From Hyparrhenia diplandra (lineage: Eukaryota > Streptophyta > Magnoliopsida > Poales > Poaceae), in contig JADLZK010012245.1 in the NCBI GenBank assembly GCA_015847255.1, positions 35,994 through 99,993 of the forward strand: DNA of 64,000 bases, given 5' to 3'. A program made the position numbers and the translations under genes. The notes below the pieces were generated by a model. That model was not told the origin of the DNA and searched no databases. It saw only the letters and a list, made by a program, of their open reading frames with translations. This document shows positions 21,188 to 32,316 of the stretch, piece after piece (position 1 is the stretch's first letter; each line of letters opens with the position of its first letter).

Positions 21188-23486
21188 TGAAAGGTCCCTT
21201 GTGGTTTTTGGTAATTGAGTGTCAACATTAGGTGAACTAATATGTGTGATTGAGATAATACACGGGGAGATTAGTTCACTCATGATGACGCAATGAAGGA
21301 GCTTTTATTGCATATATGAAACATGACATGGAGTCATGTGACCAAGGTGGTGAAGATCAAGACAAGGCTTGGCTTGATGGACCGGTTGCAAGTGTGAAGG
21401 GCAAGTCGAGGCGTGAAGCGATGGACCGCGAGGCGGTGAAGCTTGGGCAAGACTTGGCGCCGACGGACCGACGCAAGCGGTGAAGAGCAAGTGAGGTCAA
21501 GATCGATGGACCAATAGTGTCACGTGATGATATGAAGTGGATCATATCATTTGGTGATCGTGTTGGTGCATGTGTTGCATCGGCACTTGGAGATGGAGCG
21601 GAATGGAAATGCGCAAGGCAAAGGTATAACCTATAGGGCATTTCATTTTCGCCGGTCATGAGGAGCTTAGAGAAGTTTATGACCGGGTTTAGGATAGATG
21701 GCCGTACTATCAAGAGGGCAAACTTGTTTGCATATCGGTCATCTATTGCCACTTGAGCGATCTAACTGCGATGTGTTAGGATCGAGTGGCGTGCTAAGAG
21801 CTAACCCGACCTTTGAAATGATTGTGAAAAATGCTAACACACTTGCACATGGTGATGTACACTTGGTGGTGTTGGCACATTTACAAAGGCGGTGATTGCG
21901 TGGTTGAGTTGGGTTTGTGAACGCTCATCCTCCCGCCAAGCTTATGAGGGGATTCGGGCGCTGAGAAAATGAGTTGCATATTTTCTATTGCGCCGATGCA
22001 AGTTGGTGGTGAAAACATGCTATTCCTCGTGCTCAAGTTTGGTATACTTGATGGATAGCATGTCGAAGAGAAGGAGTCGGTGTTTCGCGGGAGTTATTTG
22101 GAAAACGTCGACCGGACGCTCGACCGACGCCTCGGTGTAGCGATCGACGCACCGATCGACGCCCGTCATCGCGGCTCGCGTAGAGCTCGCAGCGCTGCTT
22201 TGACCGACGCTGTGATCGGATGCGTCCGTGCTTGACCGAACCGTTGACCGACGCTGAAGTAGCCGTTGGCGTGGGCCGGGTTACTTTGTCGAGTGACCGG
22301 ACGCCGCGATCGACGCGACGGATCGACGCTGGTGAGTCCGTCAAGGCGTCGGTCAAATCGCTTAAGTTGTGATTTCATCCCAACGGCTCTATTTGACTTG
22401 GGGGCTATTTATACACCACATACCCGACCTTGCTCGGGTCTTCGAGCACACTTGGGCCTTGGTGGCTTGTGTTGTGGTGCTTGAGAGCCCTCCACTCACT
22501 TGTGATTGATAGAGTTCATCAAATCAAAGTGAGGAGTGATTCTAGTGCATTCGCGTTGAGAGATCGCATGCGTGGCACTAGGTGATCGTGTTGCAAGCGG
22601 TGTGCTTGTTGCTCTTGGAGGTTGCCACCTCCTAGACGGCTTGGTGGCAAGAGACTTCGTGAAGCACGCAACGGAGATTGTGCGGTGCTCCGAAGGAGGA
22701 TTTGTGAGAGGTTCGAGCTCACCTTGCGGGGATCGCGAAGAGCATCACTACTAGAGCGTGTCTTTGAGCTACCTCACTTGTGAGTGTGGTGTCTTGGCGG
22801 TGCCTTGTGATAGGCTCACTTGAGAGTGGTGTCTTGCGGTAAGCCTAAAGGCATTTGGCTTGGAACCGAAGAACCATCTAAGTGAAACACCAAAGGAACC
22901 ACCCAAGGTGTTGGTCGACACAACGAGGAGTAGGGGGAAGTTGGCAAGCTTCCCGATACCTCGGTAAAAATCACGGTGTCAACTTGTCTACTCTTCTCGG
23001 TGGTTTGCATTCTCCAAATCACAAGCTTTGCATTTACATTCATATATATCTTGTGCTTGTGCTTGTGGAGTACCTCTTGCAATTACTAGCTTGTGTAGCT
23101 TGTTAGTTGCCTTGCTTAGTTTGTGTAGCTAAGTAATTTGAGCCTTTGGGTTAGGCGTGTGTCGCCTTGTCCATTGTGCATCTAGTGAGCTTAGGTTGGC
23201 TTAGTGCTTTTGCTCATTAGAATTGTGTAGGAGCTCACCTTTGTTTGAAGTACTAGTGCATAGGTTTGTGTGACCTTGCAATAGAAACGGTTAGGAGCTC
23301 AAGCTAGGCTTATCACCTCATTTGCTTTGTGTAGGATCTTTTGTGAGGTGATTTAGAGTCATAGCTAGAGGGGTGAAGTCTTGGCTAAGCGAATAGTTTT
23401 AATTCTGCATTATATTCGGTTAGCCATCGCAATTAGTTTTAGAAAGGACTATTCACCCCCCCTCTAGTCCCCATCTCGACCCTACA
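21188..23486 (+). mobile_element. SIRE/Maximus-like solo LTR, 2.3 kb, TSD GATGG
   Basis: It starts TGAAAGGTCC and ends CGACCCTACA, flanked by GATGG at 21183-21187 and 23487-23491, a perfect 5-base duplication. Its 3' end, TATTCACCCCCCCTCTAG ... CCTACA, closely matches the end of the nested Copia LTR read on its own strand, so both belong to one lineage. The 5' parts share only general resemblance. No internal region remains. Confidence 0.85.
22080..22350. repeat. Cluster of (GA)CCGACGC / GATCGACGC motifs within the solo LTR
   Basis: More than ten variants of CCGACGC, CGATCGACGC and CCGGACGC lie within 270 bases, in both orientations. This is the same kind of short GC-rich motif cluster that the nested Copia LTRs carry with a different core (GCGGCACTGCCGC). 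Confidence 0.6.
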
Positions 23487-23491
23487 GATGG

Positions 23492-24639
23492 GTTACTACA
23501 GGAATTGCCGTGAGGGGATTCCTGCGGAGAGATACTCGCCTCCCTAAGGACCGGTTCATAGACCTTCTACCTAGTGCGATATTTCGTACAGCCACACGCC
23601 GTATATGGGACGGCTTGATTCACACCCCGTTGGGTTGAGGTATAATTGGGAGCCAAGGTGGCCGGAGCAGGTAAACGACCTATTGGGAGCAGACATGGGG
23701 AGAGTAGCCCCATGGTCCGGTTGGCGTGGATGCTGAGTGATCTTCCACGTAAGTGTTTGGGCACAGTGGCGCAGTGCTAGGTGCACATATTTATGATTGA
23801 TGATTGAGTTAGTGTTGACAGTATAGGTTGGGTAATAAGGTATTACCTTTAAAGCCGTGGGTGACTTGGTATCACCATATTGTCTAGGATGATGCGTCAT
23901 CCTTCCAACCCCCCGAAAGTCGCGGGGTAAAGATTATACCAATATACCTAGAGTAGCACTCAAGCGGGCACGGATCTCGTTAGGCCCTGTTGGAACCAAA
24001 ACCGGATGGGGAAGACTGTGCCTATCATGTGGGGAAATTTGTACAACCCTGCAGAGTTAATTAAATCTATTCAATAGCCACGTCCTTGGAATGGGCGAAT
24101 GCTAGGAAAGAACATCTATGATTAGATATAACTAACGTTTGTGATGTGAAGATGATGACCAGATGAGATAACCGGGAACTAGCGAGAGCAGTTTTAGAGA
24201 CTCGCTAGGGCCCAAAACCCTTAATTTACCAAACCACCCCTGGTTTGACTTGCCGAGCACGTTTGTACTCACCCCCTCTTTTTTACGCATATCGGCACAT
24301 CCGAAGGTAAGATCGTTGTCAAGGTAGATGATCACCGTCGTAGGAGTCCGAGAGGCGTTTGCTTAGGAAGAAGATGTGGATGCCAAGGGTTTCCATCCGT
24401 GCTCAAGTTGCTCGTGGAGTGTGAGGCAACATAGTTAATCCACCGCTTCGGTTGGCTAACTCGATAAAATATTCGCCATCGTAAGACTTTCTAATCCTAT
24501 ATTATTAAAGCTCGGATTTCTATTATATCCGCATACCATTATCTAACACTAATGACCGTATTTGTGCGTGATCCCGCACAAATACGAGAGGTTAATGACC
24601 CATTAAAAGTGAGGCGTGACACCTACTGTGGACAACTAT
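23492..24639. other. Unclassified repeat-like DNA, right of solo LTR
   Basis: It continues the sequence of 20511-21182. It ends at about 24616 with AGGCGTGACA, which looks like the 3' end of an LTR (TG...CA style), but no partner was found. No gene is visible. Confidence 0.35.
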
Positions 24640-24835
24640 AGGGGCAGTGGGATATTGAACCGCCCCAACTAATATTAGGGGCGGCTCGTAACACCAGCCC
24701 GCCCCTACAAATTGCCCAAAAGAGGGGCGGCTGGTCTTGTGGGAGGAAAACTACCACTATAGGGGCGGCTCAAAACAAAAAACCGCCCCTACTCAAAAAG
24801 CATGGTGCTCTTATAGTGACCTTTTTGTAGTAGTG
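24640..24835. repeat. Right subterminal repeats and end of the 20.7-kb CACTA
   Basis: Five copies of (A)GGGGCGG(C/T) alternate with CCGCCCC(T)A. The end reads TTTTTGTAGTAGTG and is followed by the ACT duplication. Confidence 0.65.
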
Positions 24836-24838
24836 ACT

Positions 24839-25270
24839 ATAGCCCGCCGCGAGCGGGCAGGTCCGCATGCAGGACCGCGGGGCGAAGGATTGGAGAGGGG
24901 GTGGGGTGGGGCATCCGGCAGGGAGTCGCCGGGAGGAGGTGGGGGGGCGGTGGTGGCGGCCACCGACGGGGAGAGGGCATCTCCAGCGGTGATGTGAATG
25001 CTTACTGGCTCTTGCAATCAACAACACAAGGAACAGTCGGCCGGCAGCTGGGAGAAGGGAGGTGGTCTAATTTCTAGATTCATTGTGAGTTAAACTATCT
25101 GTCGTTTGAACATATGAAAGAATATTTTTTGGTAATTAATAATACTAGTTTGGTATTGTAAATATTGTTGATCTTTTATATAAAGTTGATCAAACTTAAG
25201 ATAGTTTAACTAGGAACACTTTAGAAGTTGATTTAATTTAAGGTGGAGGTACATCGGAAGGTAAATTATT
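24839..25270. other. GC-rich patch then AT-rich spacer
   Basis: 24840-24995 is G-rich and resembles the GC-rich DNA left of the CACTA target, so it is probably the other half of the interrupted CACTA fragment or its cargo. 24996-25270 is AT-rich and featureless. Confidence 0.35.
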
Positions 25271-25930
25271 TCTAGATTCATTGTTGAAGCATGGAGGTAT
25301 CTTTGCATGTACTAGTACAATGTCACGTACGTGATCCGAACATTCGTTCATTGGTTGACCTCGTGGAGTCAAGGTCAAGTCAAGCTCGTATATATATATA
25401 CATGTTGCCAAGGCCTGCAGCCAATGGTGTCCTGACGCGTGGCCAGTCTGAGTTTCCTTGTGTTTTTCGCAGAGTGGATTTTGTTGCTACTTTACTTATG
25501 CAGTGTCATCATCATGTGGCTTTGCGTACGTAAGATTCAGGCGTGATGCCAGATTAGTGTGGATTGGTGGTGACCACATACGTTATACCACACATGCGCG
25601 ATTAATAGTAAATTATTATAGGATTGTTATATATCACAGCAAGGAGATTTGGTTGCACGCAATCGACATTATTCACTATATATATGAACGGACACCAGTA
25701 CAATTGTTTTATGAAAGAGATGCACACCAGCAATTTGGACTGTTTTGTTTAGTATGCAATGTATTGCACGTTACATATATATATAAGGTTATTAGGTGTA
25801 CATATATATGCTTATGACGAGGACTTGCACCAAACATATATATATACATTGATACTCCATATAGCAACGTATGACCATGCTTTATTTGTTTTTAACCAGC
25901 AAATAAAGTTCGTCACATGCATGATCAAGT
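25271..25930. repeat. Paralogous intergenic block (partners at 37560-37830 and 43560-43860)
   Basis: 25370-25600 shares AAGGTCAAG, GGCCTGCAGCCAATGG, ACTTGCTTT/GTGCCACATGGCTTTG-like blocks and ACGTAAGATT with 37560-37800. 25740-25930 matches 43580-43780 (TTTGTTTAGTATG, AATAAAGTTC, CACATGCATGATC). The two partners were one stretch before the CACTA at 37940 split them. Confidence 0.65.
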
Positions 25931-25934
25931 TAAG

Positions 25935-26173
25935 GGGTGTTTAGTTGGTGAAATATTTTAGGTTCAGCTACTGTAGTAGTTTTCGTTTTTATTTGGTAAT
26001 TATTGTCCCACCATAGATTAACTAGACGTAAAAGATTCATCTCAAGACTTTTACAATCAAACTATACAATTAGTTTTTTTCTACATTTAATACTCCATAC
26101 ATGAGGTAAAAGGTTCGATGTGACGGATACTGTAACATTTTTTAGGTTCACTTTTTGGGAACTGAACAAGCCC
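25935..26173. mobile_element. MITE-like element (GTTTAGTT family)
   Basis: The ends GGGGTGTTTAGTTGG and, in reverse complement, GGGCTTGTTCAGTTCCC form imperfect terminal inverted repeats. The interior contains TTTGGTAATTATTGTC(C/T)CACCATA, also found at 51910-51935. The equivalent place in the second unit (about 43780) lacks it: the partner reads AAGTTAAGCTTCGC straight through. It is therefore an insertion after duplication. The superfamily is uncertain. Confidence 0.6.
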
Positions 26174-26387
26174 TAAGCTTCGCTTTTCCTATAAAATCTA
26201 GCCAAGCCAACGGGCAACTGCCATATGTGCTTGAAAGCGCTCTACATTCCGCTTCGATTTGCGTAGTGGAAATCGTAGCCGCAACTAGTTTAAGCGTGTT
26301 TGGCCTTGGAACCATCGCTACATTTCTTTAGTGGTTGAACTAGTGAACAATAGCTACTAACTTACTTTAGGGCTTAGTTTCTTTTTT

Positions 26388-26539
26388 ATCAATAAAAAAA
26401 ATGAGACCCAATCTATGAGGAACTGGGTGGTTTTCATTCAGAAGATTGGTGCAACACCTAAGGTTGCTCCGGACGGAGTCGAACCCAGGCGGGCACGCCC
26501 ACACACTGGGAGCGTTACCATCGAGCTAGAAGCCCGTTT

Positions 26540-26541
<2 letters not shown>
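26388..26541 (-). mobile_element. tRNA-derived SINE, copy A
   Basis: On the minus strand the 5' part has TAGCTCGATGGTAAC (A-box-like) and GGGTTCGACTCC (B box), the split RNA polymerase III promoter of a tRNA-derived SINE. The 3' end is GGGTCTCATTTTTTTTATTG, a T-rich tail as in p-SINE1-type grass SINEs. It lies directly downstream of a second copy. Confidence 0.65.
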
Positions 26542-26587
<46 letters not shown>

Positions 26588-26715
26588 AAGACCCAACCTA
26601 AAAGGAACTAGGGGCTTTGTATTAAGAAGAAAATGAGGTGCGTAAGACCGTCCTCGATGGGGATCGAACCCAGGAGCGGTTACTTCCACACCTGGGAAGC
26701 TAACCATATCCATTT
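26542..26715 (-). mobile_element. tRNA-derived SINE, copy B, with 45-base homopolymer tail
   Basis: The minus strand shows TGGTTAGCTTCCCAGG and GGGTTCGATCCCC (B box) and ends GGGTCTTG followed by 45 T residues (26542-26586, A on the plus strand). Its last 40 bases resemble copy A (AGTTCCTNNTAG-TTGGGTCT). Two SINEs in tandem suggest insertion of one into the tail of the other. Confidence 0.6.
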
Positions 26716-27362
26716 CAATGCACATATGTCAGGGTGATTTATTTTGGTGTGGAATTTAGTATGTACATGGGTATCCGAACAAGGCTTCTGTTGCCCGACC
26801 ATCGCTTTATTATGTTCGAATTTCTCTTTTGTGACCGTTAACGTTTGAGTATGTGTGTACGTGCACACACGTGTGCCGTAAGCTCTTGTTTGCCACGTGT
26901 TGATCCTCATCTCTCCGGGGAGCTGTATATATGCCATAAAGGTGGTAACATCTTTCAATACCATGATGGAACTCAATAAACATATATATAGTACCATCCA
27001 TTTTATGATGGCATATCGAGACAACCAAAGCATGATTTGCCGTTTATACAATTAGCCCAGTAAAGTGACTCAAGAATACAAAAAATGAAAGACGTATAGA
27101 GAAGACAAATATACTGTCTTAACAGTTCCTCGCCCGGCGACCCAAACCCTAGCCTGCTGCCACCCTATCTTCCAATCCCCGCCCGCCGCCACTGGACAAT
27201 ATATAACTTCTGAAGCTTAGTCTTTGTAGCTTTTTAATCCTTAAGCTCGCACTTTCTTATTATTTTTGCTAATATGTTTGACGCTATGAGCCTAAGAGCT
27301 CATGTAACTTTTGGTTGTGTGTATCCCAAGTGAATATAGAGGCCGGATTTCATATGTTGTAC
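26716..27362 (-). repeat. Paralogous 3' flank of ABCG copy 1
   Basis: 26750-27060 matches 44110-44310 and 57950-58255 (CTCTTGNTNGCNACGTGTTGATCCTCATC, ATATATGCC, CATACCATCCATTTTA, AATTAGNCCAGTAAA). It is the region just downstream of each ABCG stop codon. A CCGCCGCC-rich 27120-27190 insert is unique to this copy. Confidence 0.6.
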
Positions 27363-30300
27363 CTAAAAAATCTGACACATCCTCGTTTGCCTCCCCATCT
27401 TTTGTCGAATTTCCTCGGTAATCTTGACAATGGCGAAGAATATGATCCTGTATATCACCGTCATTCCACAAAGGATGGCAAGGTTTATCCATTTTGAGTA
27501 CCCCATCTCTACCTCCAACTTATACTTGAGGACTTCAATTCCACTGATGGTGACATTAGACTGAATGAGCTGATCACTTGGGTACGCATGTCCTACAAAC
27601 TCATTCTTGTATAATCCTTGCACCGCGTACTTGTGGAAGGAGATGTAGTAGTTAGGATACTTCCATACTGGCTTTGGGAGCTCACTTGGGAGGCGGAAGA
27701 AGCCGCCATTGAGCATCATCACCCCTTGAACTCCAGCTCCAATGATGATTCCCATTAGGAAGTCCGGAACAATAGCAGCGATAATCATCATCATGCTCTC
27801 CACTAGAAGGCAACATATGCAAAGGACAATGACGAAATAGGTGAAGTGATCCACGCCTTTTGTTAGACCAGCAAGGTAGTATAGCATAGCACCCGGTAAT
27901 ATAGCAATGACGGACAGGTATGGAGTAGCTGATAGGGTGTTTGAGATCACAAATTCTGACACGCCGTAGTGTCCACTCAGCCTCTCCTTTCTGAATACCT
28001 GACACATGCATGGGTGAAAATGGTGGTATTAAAAATGTTTCAATACAGAACCTACTTTTCACTGTAACTAATTGGTATATATATAAAGGGCAAATATATA
28101 GCATTTCATATTAGAAATATTGACTCAGTAGTTTATACGTGATTGGTCCACCTGCTAGAATTTCTTATGATTTTGAGTAAAAATATCTTTTTCAGCATAA
28201 AATTCTGAATACAATTGTCTTGAGCAAGAAAGCCAATTTTCACTTTTGCGTGAGTGAAGAGTGAACCTTAACGTCCTCTACGAAAGACGGAAATCCTCCA
28301 ATGGCCATGAAAGTTAAAAGTGCAGTTGTATACATTATTACTTCACATCGACTCTGCAAAATCCATAACATTATCACTTTATTTAATTTACAGATAGATA
28401 TAATGAAATGTCTGTTTCTATATAGCCCTACTACCTGCCTAAATCATGAATGCATATGACAATCATATCAGTTTACCTCGATAGAACTGTAGCTGCTGTA
28501 GTTATCGCCAACTTGGTAGAAGATAGTGCCTATACATACGCCAATGCCGATATAGATGGCCAAACGCATCCAGTAGTATCCTATGTCCCTGTGCATATTC
28601 AGGAATGACCTCCTTGTGAGCACAAGGAGCTTTGTGGTGAAGCTTGCTTGTTCTCTCCTCCTAAATGAAGCGCCCTCCTACAATAATATATATTTTTTAG
28701 AAAATTACAATAATATATATGATAAATATAGTACTGATTTCCAATGTTAATCAAAAGTCATCCTTATATATTGCCTTTTGATCATTGCAGTACGTTTTTC
28801 TATTGATATGATCAATAATACACCTATGTACTATCAGTGGGTGGTAGAACTGAACTTTGTTTCCTTATCTAAAAAAAAACGGATAATACGGCGACGTTAC
28901 AGGCATTTAGCTTACCATATTTTTCATTTCAACAATTTGGTCTGTCATTTTTGCAAAATAACTAGAGGATTTGTATGCAGTTGCAAGAATGTCTATAGCT
29001 TCAGCTGCTGTTTTCCTGTTAGCTTTAGAACTCTCCTCAGTCTCCTCCTATACATATATGATATTTATCAATTAGATAAATCAAAAGTGGAAGTTGCACC
29101 GAATTTTTAACAATTGATAGGATCGAGTGCGTGTACATACCTCGTCAAAGTCTTTGTTGATTGTTCTCAGGAAATGATCGGACGGGCTTCTCAGGTGTGG
29201 ACAAGGAAAGCCGTTCACAGTGAAGAACTGCATGCATGGAACCAGCACAAGCCAATCAGCATCTGAAAATTTGCTATCCAATGCAAATTTCTATGACGAA
29301 GCATGGTCATCACCTCAGTGGCATCAGAAATAGTCCCAAAGAAGATCGCCTTCGCGGCAGCGAGCAGGCAGAGGCCGTGGAAGAGCTCAAAGACATCGCC
29401 GCTGGGCTGGTGCACAGCAGCGACGACCGTCATGCCGTCGGCGGCGGCGACGCGGGCGATGTGGCTCATGACGTGGTAGGAGGGCCGCGCTGTCGAGGCC
29501 GCTGGTGGGCTCGTCGAGGAAGAGCAGGCGCGGCCGTGTCAGCATCTCAATGCAGATGCTGAGACGCTTTCGCTGCCCGCCGCTGATGCCCTTGGTGATC
29601 CGCCGCCGATGCGCGTGTCCATGGCGTCAGCGAGCCCCATTTCTCTGATCACCCGCTCGGCGTGCGATCGCTTGTCCGTTGCCGGCATCGTGTCTGGCAG
29701 CTGAAGCTGCGCCGAGTAGTACATTGCCTCGCGAACCGACAGCGTCGACATCAGCACGTTGTCTTGGGTCACGTATGCCTTTGTTGTAAGTATAATTCAA
29801 CCATTGGTTCATTCATTAAAAAGGTAACTTGTAAGTCCGACACACACGCCAACGTTATGCACAAGATTGCAACCAGTGTTTGTTGAAAATTTTAAGTCTT
29901 GCACCAACCATTCATAGTTTTAAGGGAATTTGGTGTATTTATCCCTATTCTGATTGCAACAGGGTGATTTTGCTAATACTTTTTAAAATTTTATGATTTT
30001 ACCCTTGCAATGTTTTCTCACACTGTTAAATCTGAGTGGAGTAAGTGACAAAAATTAAACAAAATATACCCACTTGAATAATGAAAAAGGAATTCCTTTT
30101 TCCATGCAATTTGTGATTTAGATAGGTCTTTCTCGGACTATCACATTACGATGTATAATCTGTGGATTTCCTTTGTGGAGATCATTGGATCGATTCAAAT
30201 AAAAACCAAAGAGATAGTTTTTTGTTTTGTTTTGTCTTACCGAGGTTCCATAGGCAAGCTTCTCCTGTCGGCCATTGATTAAAATCAGCCCTGTTTTATT

Positions 30301-30577
30301 CATGCCTGGTCCTAACCTTCCTGCAGTGAAAAGTTAATAATGTCAATGGTGGGTTACCCGCGGTAGCCAAAATCCAAAGTGTGCAGTGCCTTGCATTTTC
30401 ATTGATATTGTCCAATGCTAATATTATTTTTGATGATGTGTTCAACCATAAATAATGAAAGAAAGGGGACTCCTATGTTTCCAGCACCCGTACCCGCCTT
30501 GCATGATTGAATGAAACAATATAATAAAAACATACAGTAAATTGGAAGGACTATTACAGTAATCAAATATAAACTAA

Positions 30578-31329
30578 GGGTATGTTTGGTATAGCTCCAT
30601 CAGCTCTTGATTCACCAAAATGATGAAGCACCTCAAGCGGTACACCACTAAATCCAAGTTTGGTAAAATTGAGAATATTTACCCACCATGCCACTGATTA
30701 ATAGAATGAGACAGGATGGGCTATGATGAACCACCGAGGAGCTCGTGACTGCACGCACCATGGCCACCCACCGTAGCTAAGCCACCACGTCTAGCCACCG
30801 GTATCACCCCGTGCCTCACGTCGCCGGTCATGGAACCGCTATGCCTCGCTTCGCTCCATCTTTGTCACGTGTTAGTCATTAAACCTCCACACGCATAGGG
30901 GCACAAGATAGCAGCCATTAGAAATGTGACACATTGTCTTTCTAGTCCGCGGGGTAAAGGGAGCTACCCTGCTCACCCTCCATTCGCGATCCTGACGCAC
31001 GAACAATGAGAGAAAAATTGGGTCCAAAAACCTAGCGCCTTGCCAAGCCTGTCATGGCTAGGCACTATGTAGAAGGTTCACGCCAGACGCCTCGTGATGT
31101 GATTGCTCCTGGCCCGGCCAGACATTATGTGCGCGGGATAAAGAAACCCTGACCAACTTCTTTCTCATTTTTTTGCCCCTGGCGCGTGGGCCCAGGTGTT
31201 AGTGAGAAGAGAGAAACACTAGAGGTGTACCACGCACTTTGACTAAACTTATATCCACTTAGGAGCTGCATCACCGTGGATCTAGGTGAATCTGGTGGAG
31301 TTGTTAGTGGAGCTGTACCAAATGGGGCC
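30578..31329. mobile_element. DNA transposon in ABCG copy 1 intron 1 (TSD TAA)
   Basis: The ends GGGTATGTTTGGTATAGCTC and the reverse complement GGCCCCATTTGGTACAGCTC form a 22-25 base imperfect inverted repeat. TAA flanks both sides (30575-30577, 31330-31332), which fits a PIF/Harbinger-like element. No transposase ORF is seen. Confidence 0.6.
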
Positions 31330-31830
31330 TAAACGTTTGATGGAGAATCTAGATTGAATTTGGATCACAAGTGATAGATATAGATCTATGCAAATCTTAC
31401 TGGTCAATCTTTTTTTGCGCTTAAAATTATGTTACCATGTTTATTGCTGTCCAATCACACGTGCACACAATGGTTTCATCCTCATGCACAACACCGTGCA
31501 GGAGGTTCGCGCCTGGCGCCTCGTGATGCGATCACTCCTGGCCGGGGCAGCCATTGTGTGCATGAGGAAGAAACCCTAGCCAGTTGTTGGCTCGGCTCTC
31601 AATTAGATATAGAGAAACACCGGAGTTGTACGAAGCACTTAGACTAATCTTAGATCCACGGAGGAATAGTTGGTGGAGCTCTATCAAACGGGCCTCTAAA
31701 CATTTATTGGAGAATCTAGATTGGATCATAAGGGATAGATGGAGATCTCTGCAAACCTATTGAACAAACTTTGTTGCGTTTAAAATCATGGTATCTATAA
31801 TGTTTATTGCAGTTCGATCACACGTATGTC
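31065..31830. repeat. Direct duplication within ABCG copy 1 intron 1
   Basis: 31065-31460 and 31495-31830 align through GGTTC(A/G)CGCC(A/T)GNCGCCTCGTGATG, AAGAAACCCT, GGAGAATCTAGATTG, GATAGAT and GTTTATTGC. The duplicated unit includes the right end of the transposon, so the duplication came after that insertion. Confidence 0.65.
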
Positions 31831-32316
31831 ACAACCATACTTTTCTGGATTACTGAATTTGCCTAATTTTCCAACAGGAAGGAAGCAGCATATAGACGTA
31901 CGGCCGTACGGGGTAGTTCGGTGAGAGTGACGAAACGGACGCACCTGCGAGGGTGTCGAGCAGCATCGTCTTGCCGGCACCGGACGGGCCCATGATGGCC
32001 AGCACCTCCCCAGGGCCTGCGTGCCCGCTGATCCCGTCCAGGATCTTCACCTCCGGCGCCCCGCGCGGGCCGCCGCCGGCCACTGTGACGTGGACGTCCT
32101 CCCCGTCAGGAAAGCCCTTGGGTCGCCGGCGTCCGCAGGTGGAGCCACCAGCTCGCACGCCGATCCGGCGCCGCCTTGGCAGGCTCTTCCGTCTGACGTC
32201 GGCGCGCCGGCAGGCTGATGACGAGCGGCGTCGGGCGTGCCGCCGCCCCAGCACCATAGCAGGCGAGGCCGGCATGGCGTCGGCGCCCACCGCGGCAACG
32301 GCGACGTGGCCGCCAT

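Larger units (their letters stand above)
4167..24835. mobile_element. 20.7-kb CACTA element, TSD ACT, carrying nested LTR elements
   Basis: The left end is CACTACTACTATAG at 4167 and the right end is the reverse complement of CACTACTACAAAAAG, finishing at 24835. Both are flanked by ACT (4164-4166 and 24836-24838), the 3-base duplication expected of CACTA transposons. Subterminal TAGGGGCGG/CCGCCCCTA repeats lie within 200 bases of each end, and one more sits at 18320-18350. The interior holds a complete Copia element, a solo LTR and GC-rich gene-like fragments. I saw no CACTA transposase, so the element is probably non-autonomous. The TIR match beyond the first 9 bases is weak, which is common in this superfamily. 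Confidence 0.75.
27363..32316 (-). pseudogene. ABCG (WBC-type) half-transporter, copy 1, frameshifted
   Basis: Eight exons are visible with GT-AG ends: 32316-31945, 30320-30241, 29778-29314, 29227-29141, 29047-28916, 28677-28477, 28353-28267 and 27998-27363. Exon 1 ends with Walker A (GPSGAGKT). Exon 3 has the Q-loop (YVTQDN), SGGQRKRLS signature, LLFLDEP Walker B and VHQPSGD H-loop. Exons 6-8 give the membrane domain. Three single-base indels are seen against copy 2: a deletion at about 32101-32112, a deletion at about 29600 and an insertion at about 29485. The last two put the signature and Walker B out of frame, with a stop at 29539. An ATG at 32290 restores the exon 1 frame with a different N-terminus. 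The family moves lipids and related hydrophobics across the plasma membrane. Pseudogene or assembly error. Confidence 0.85.
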
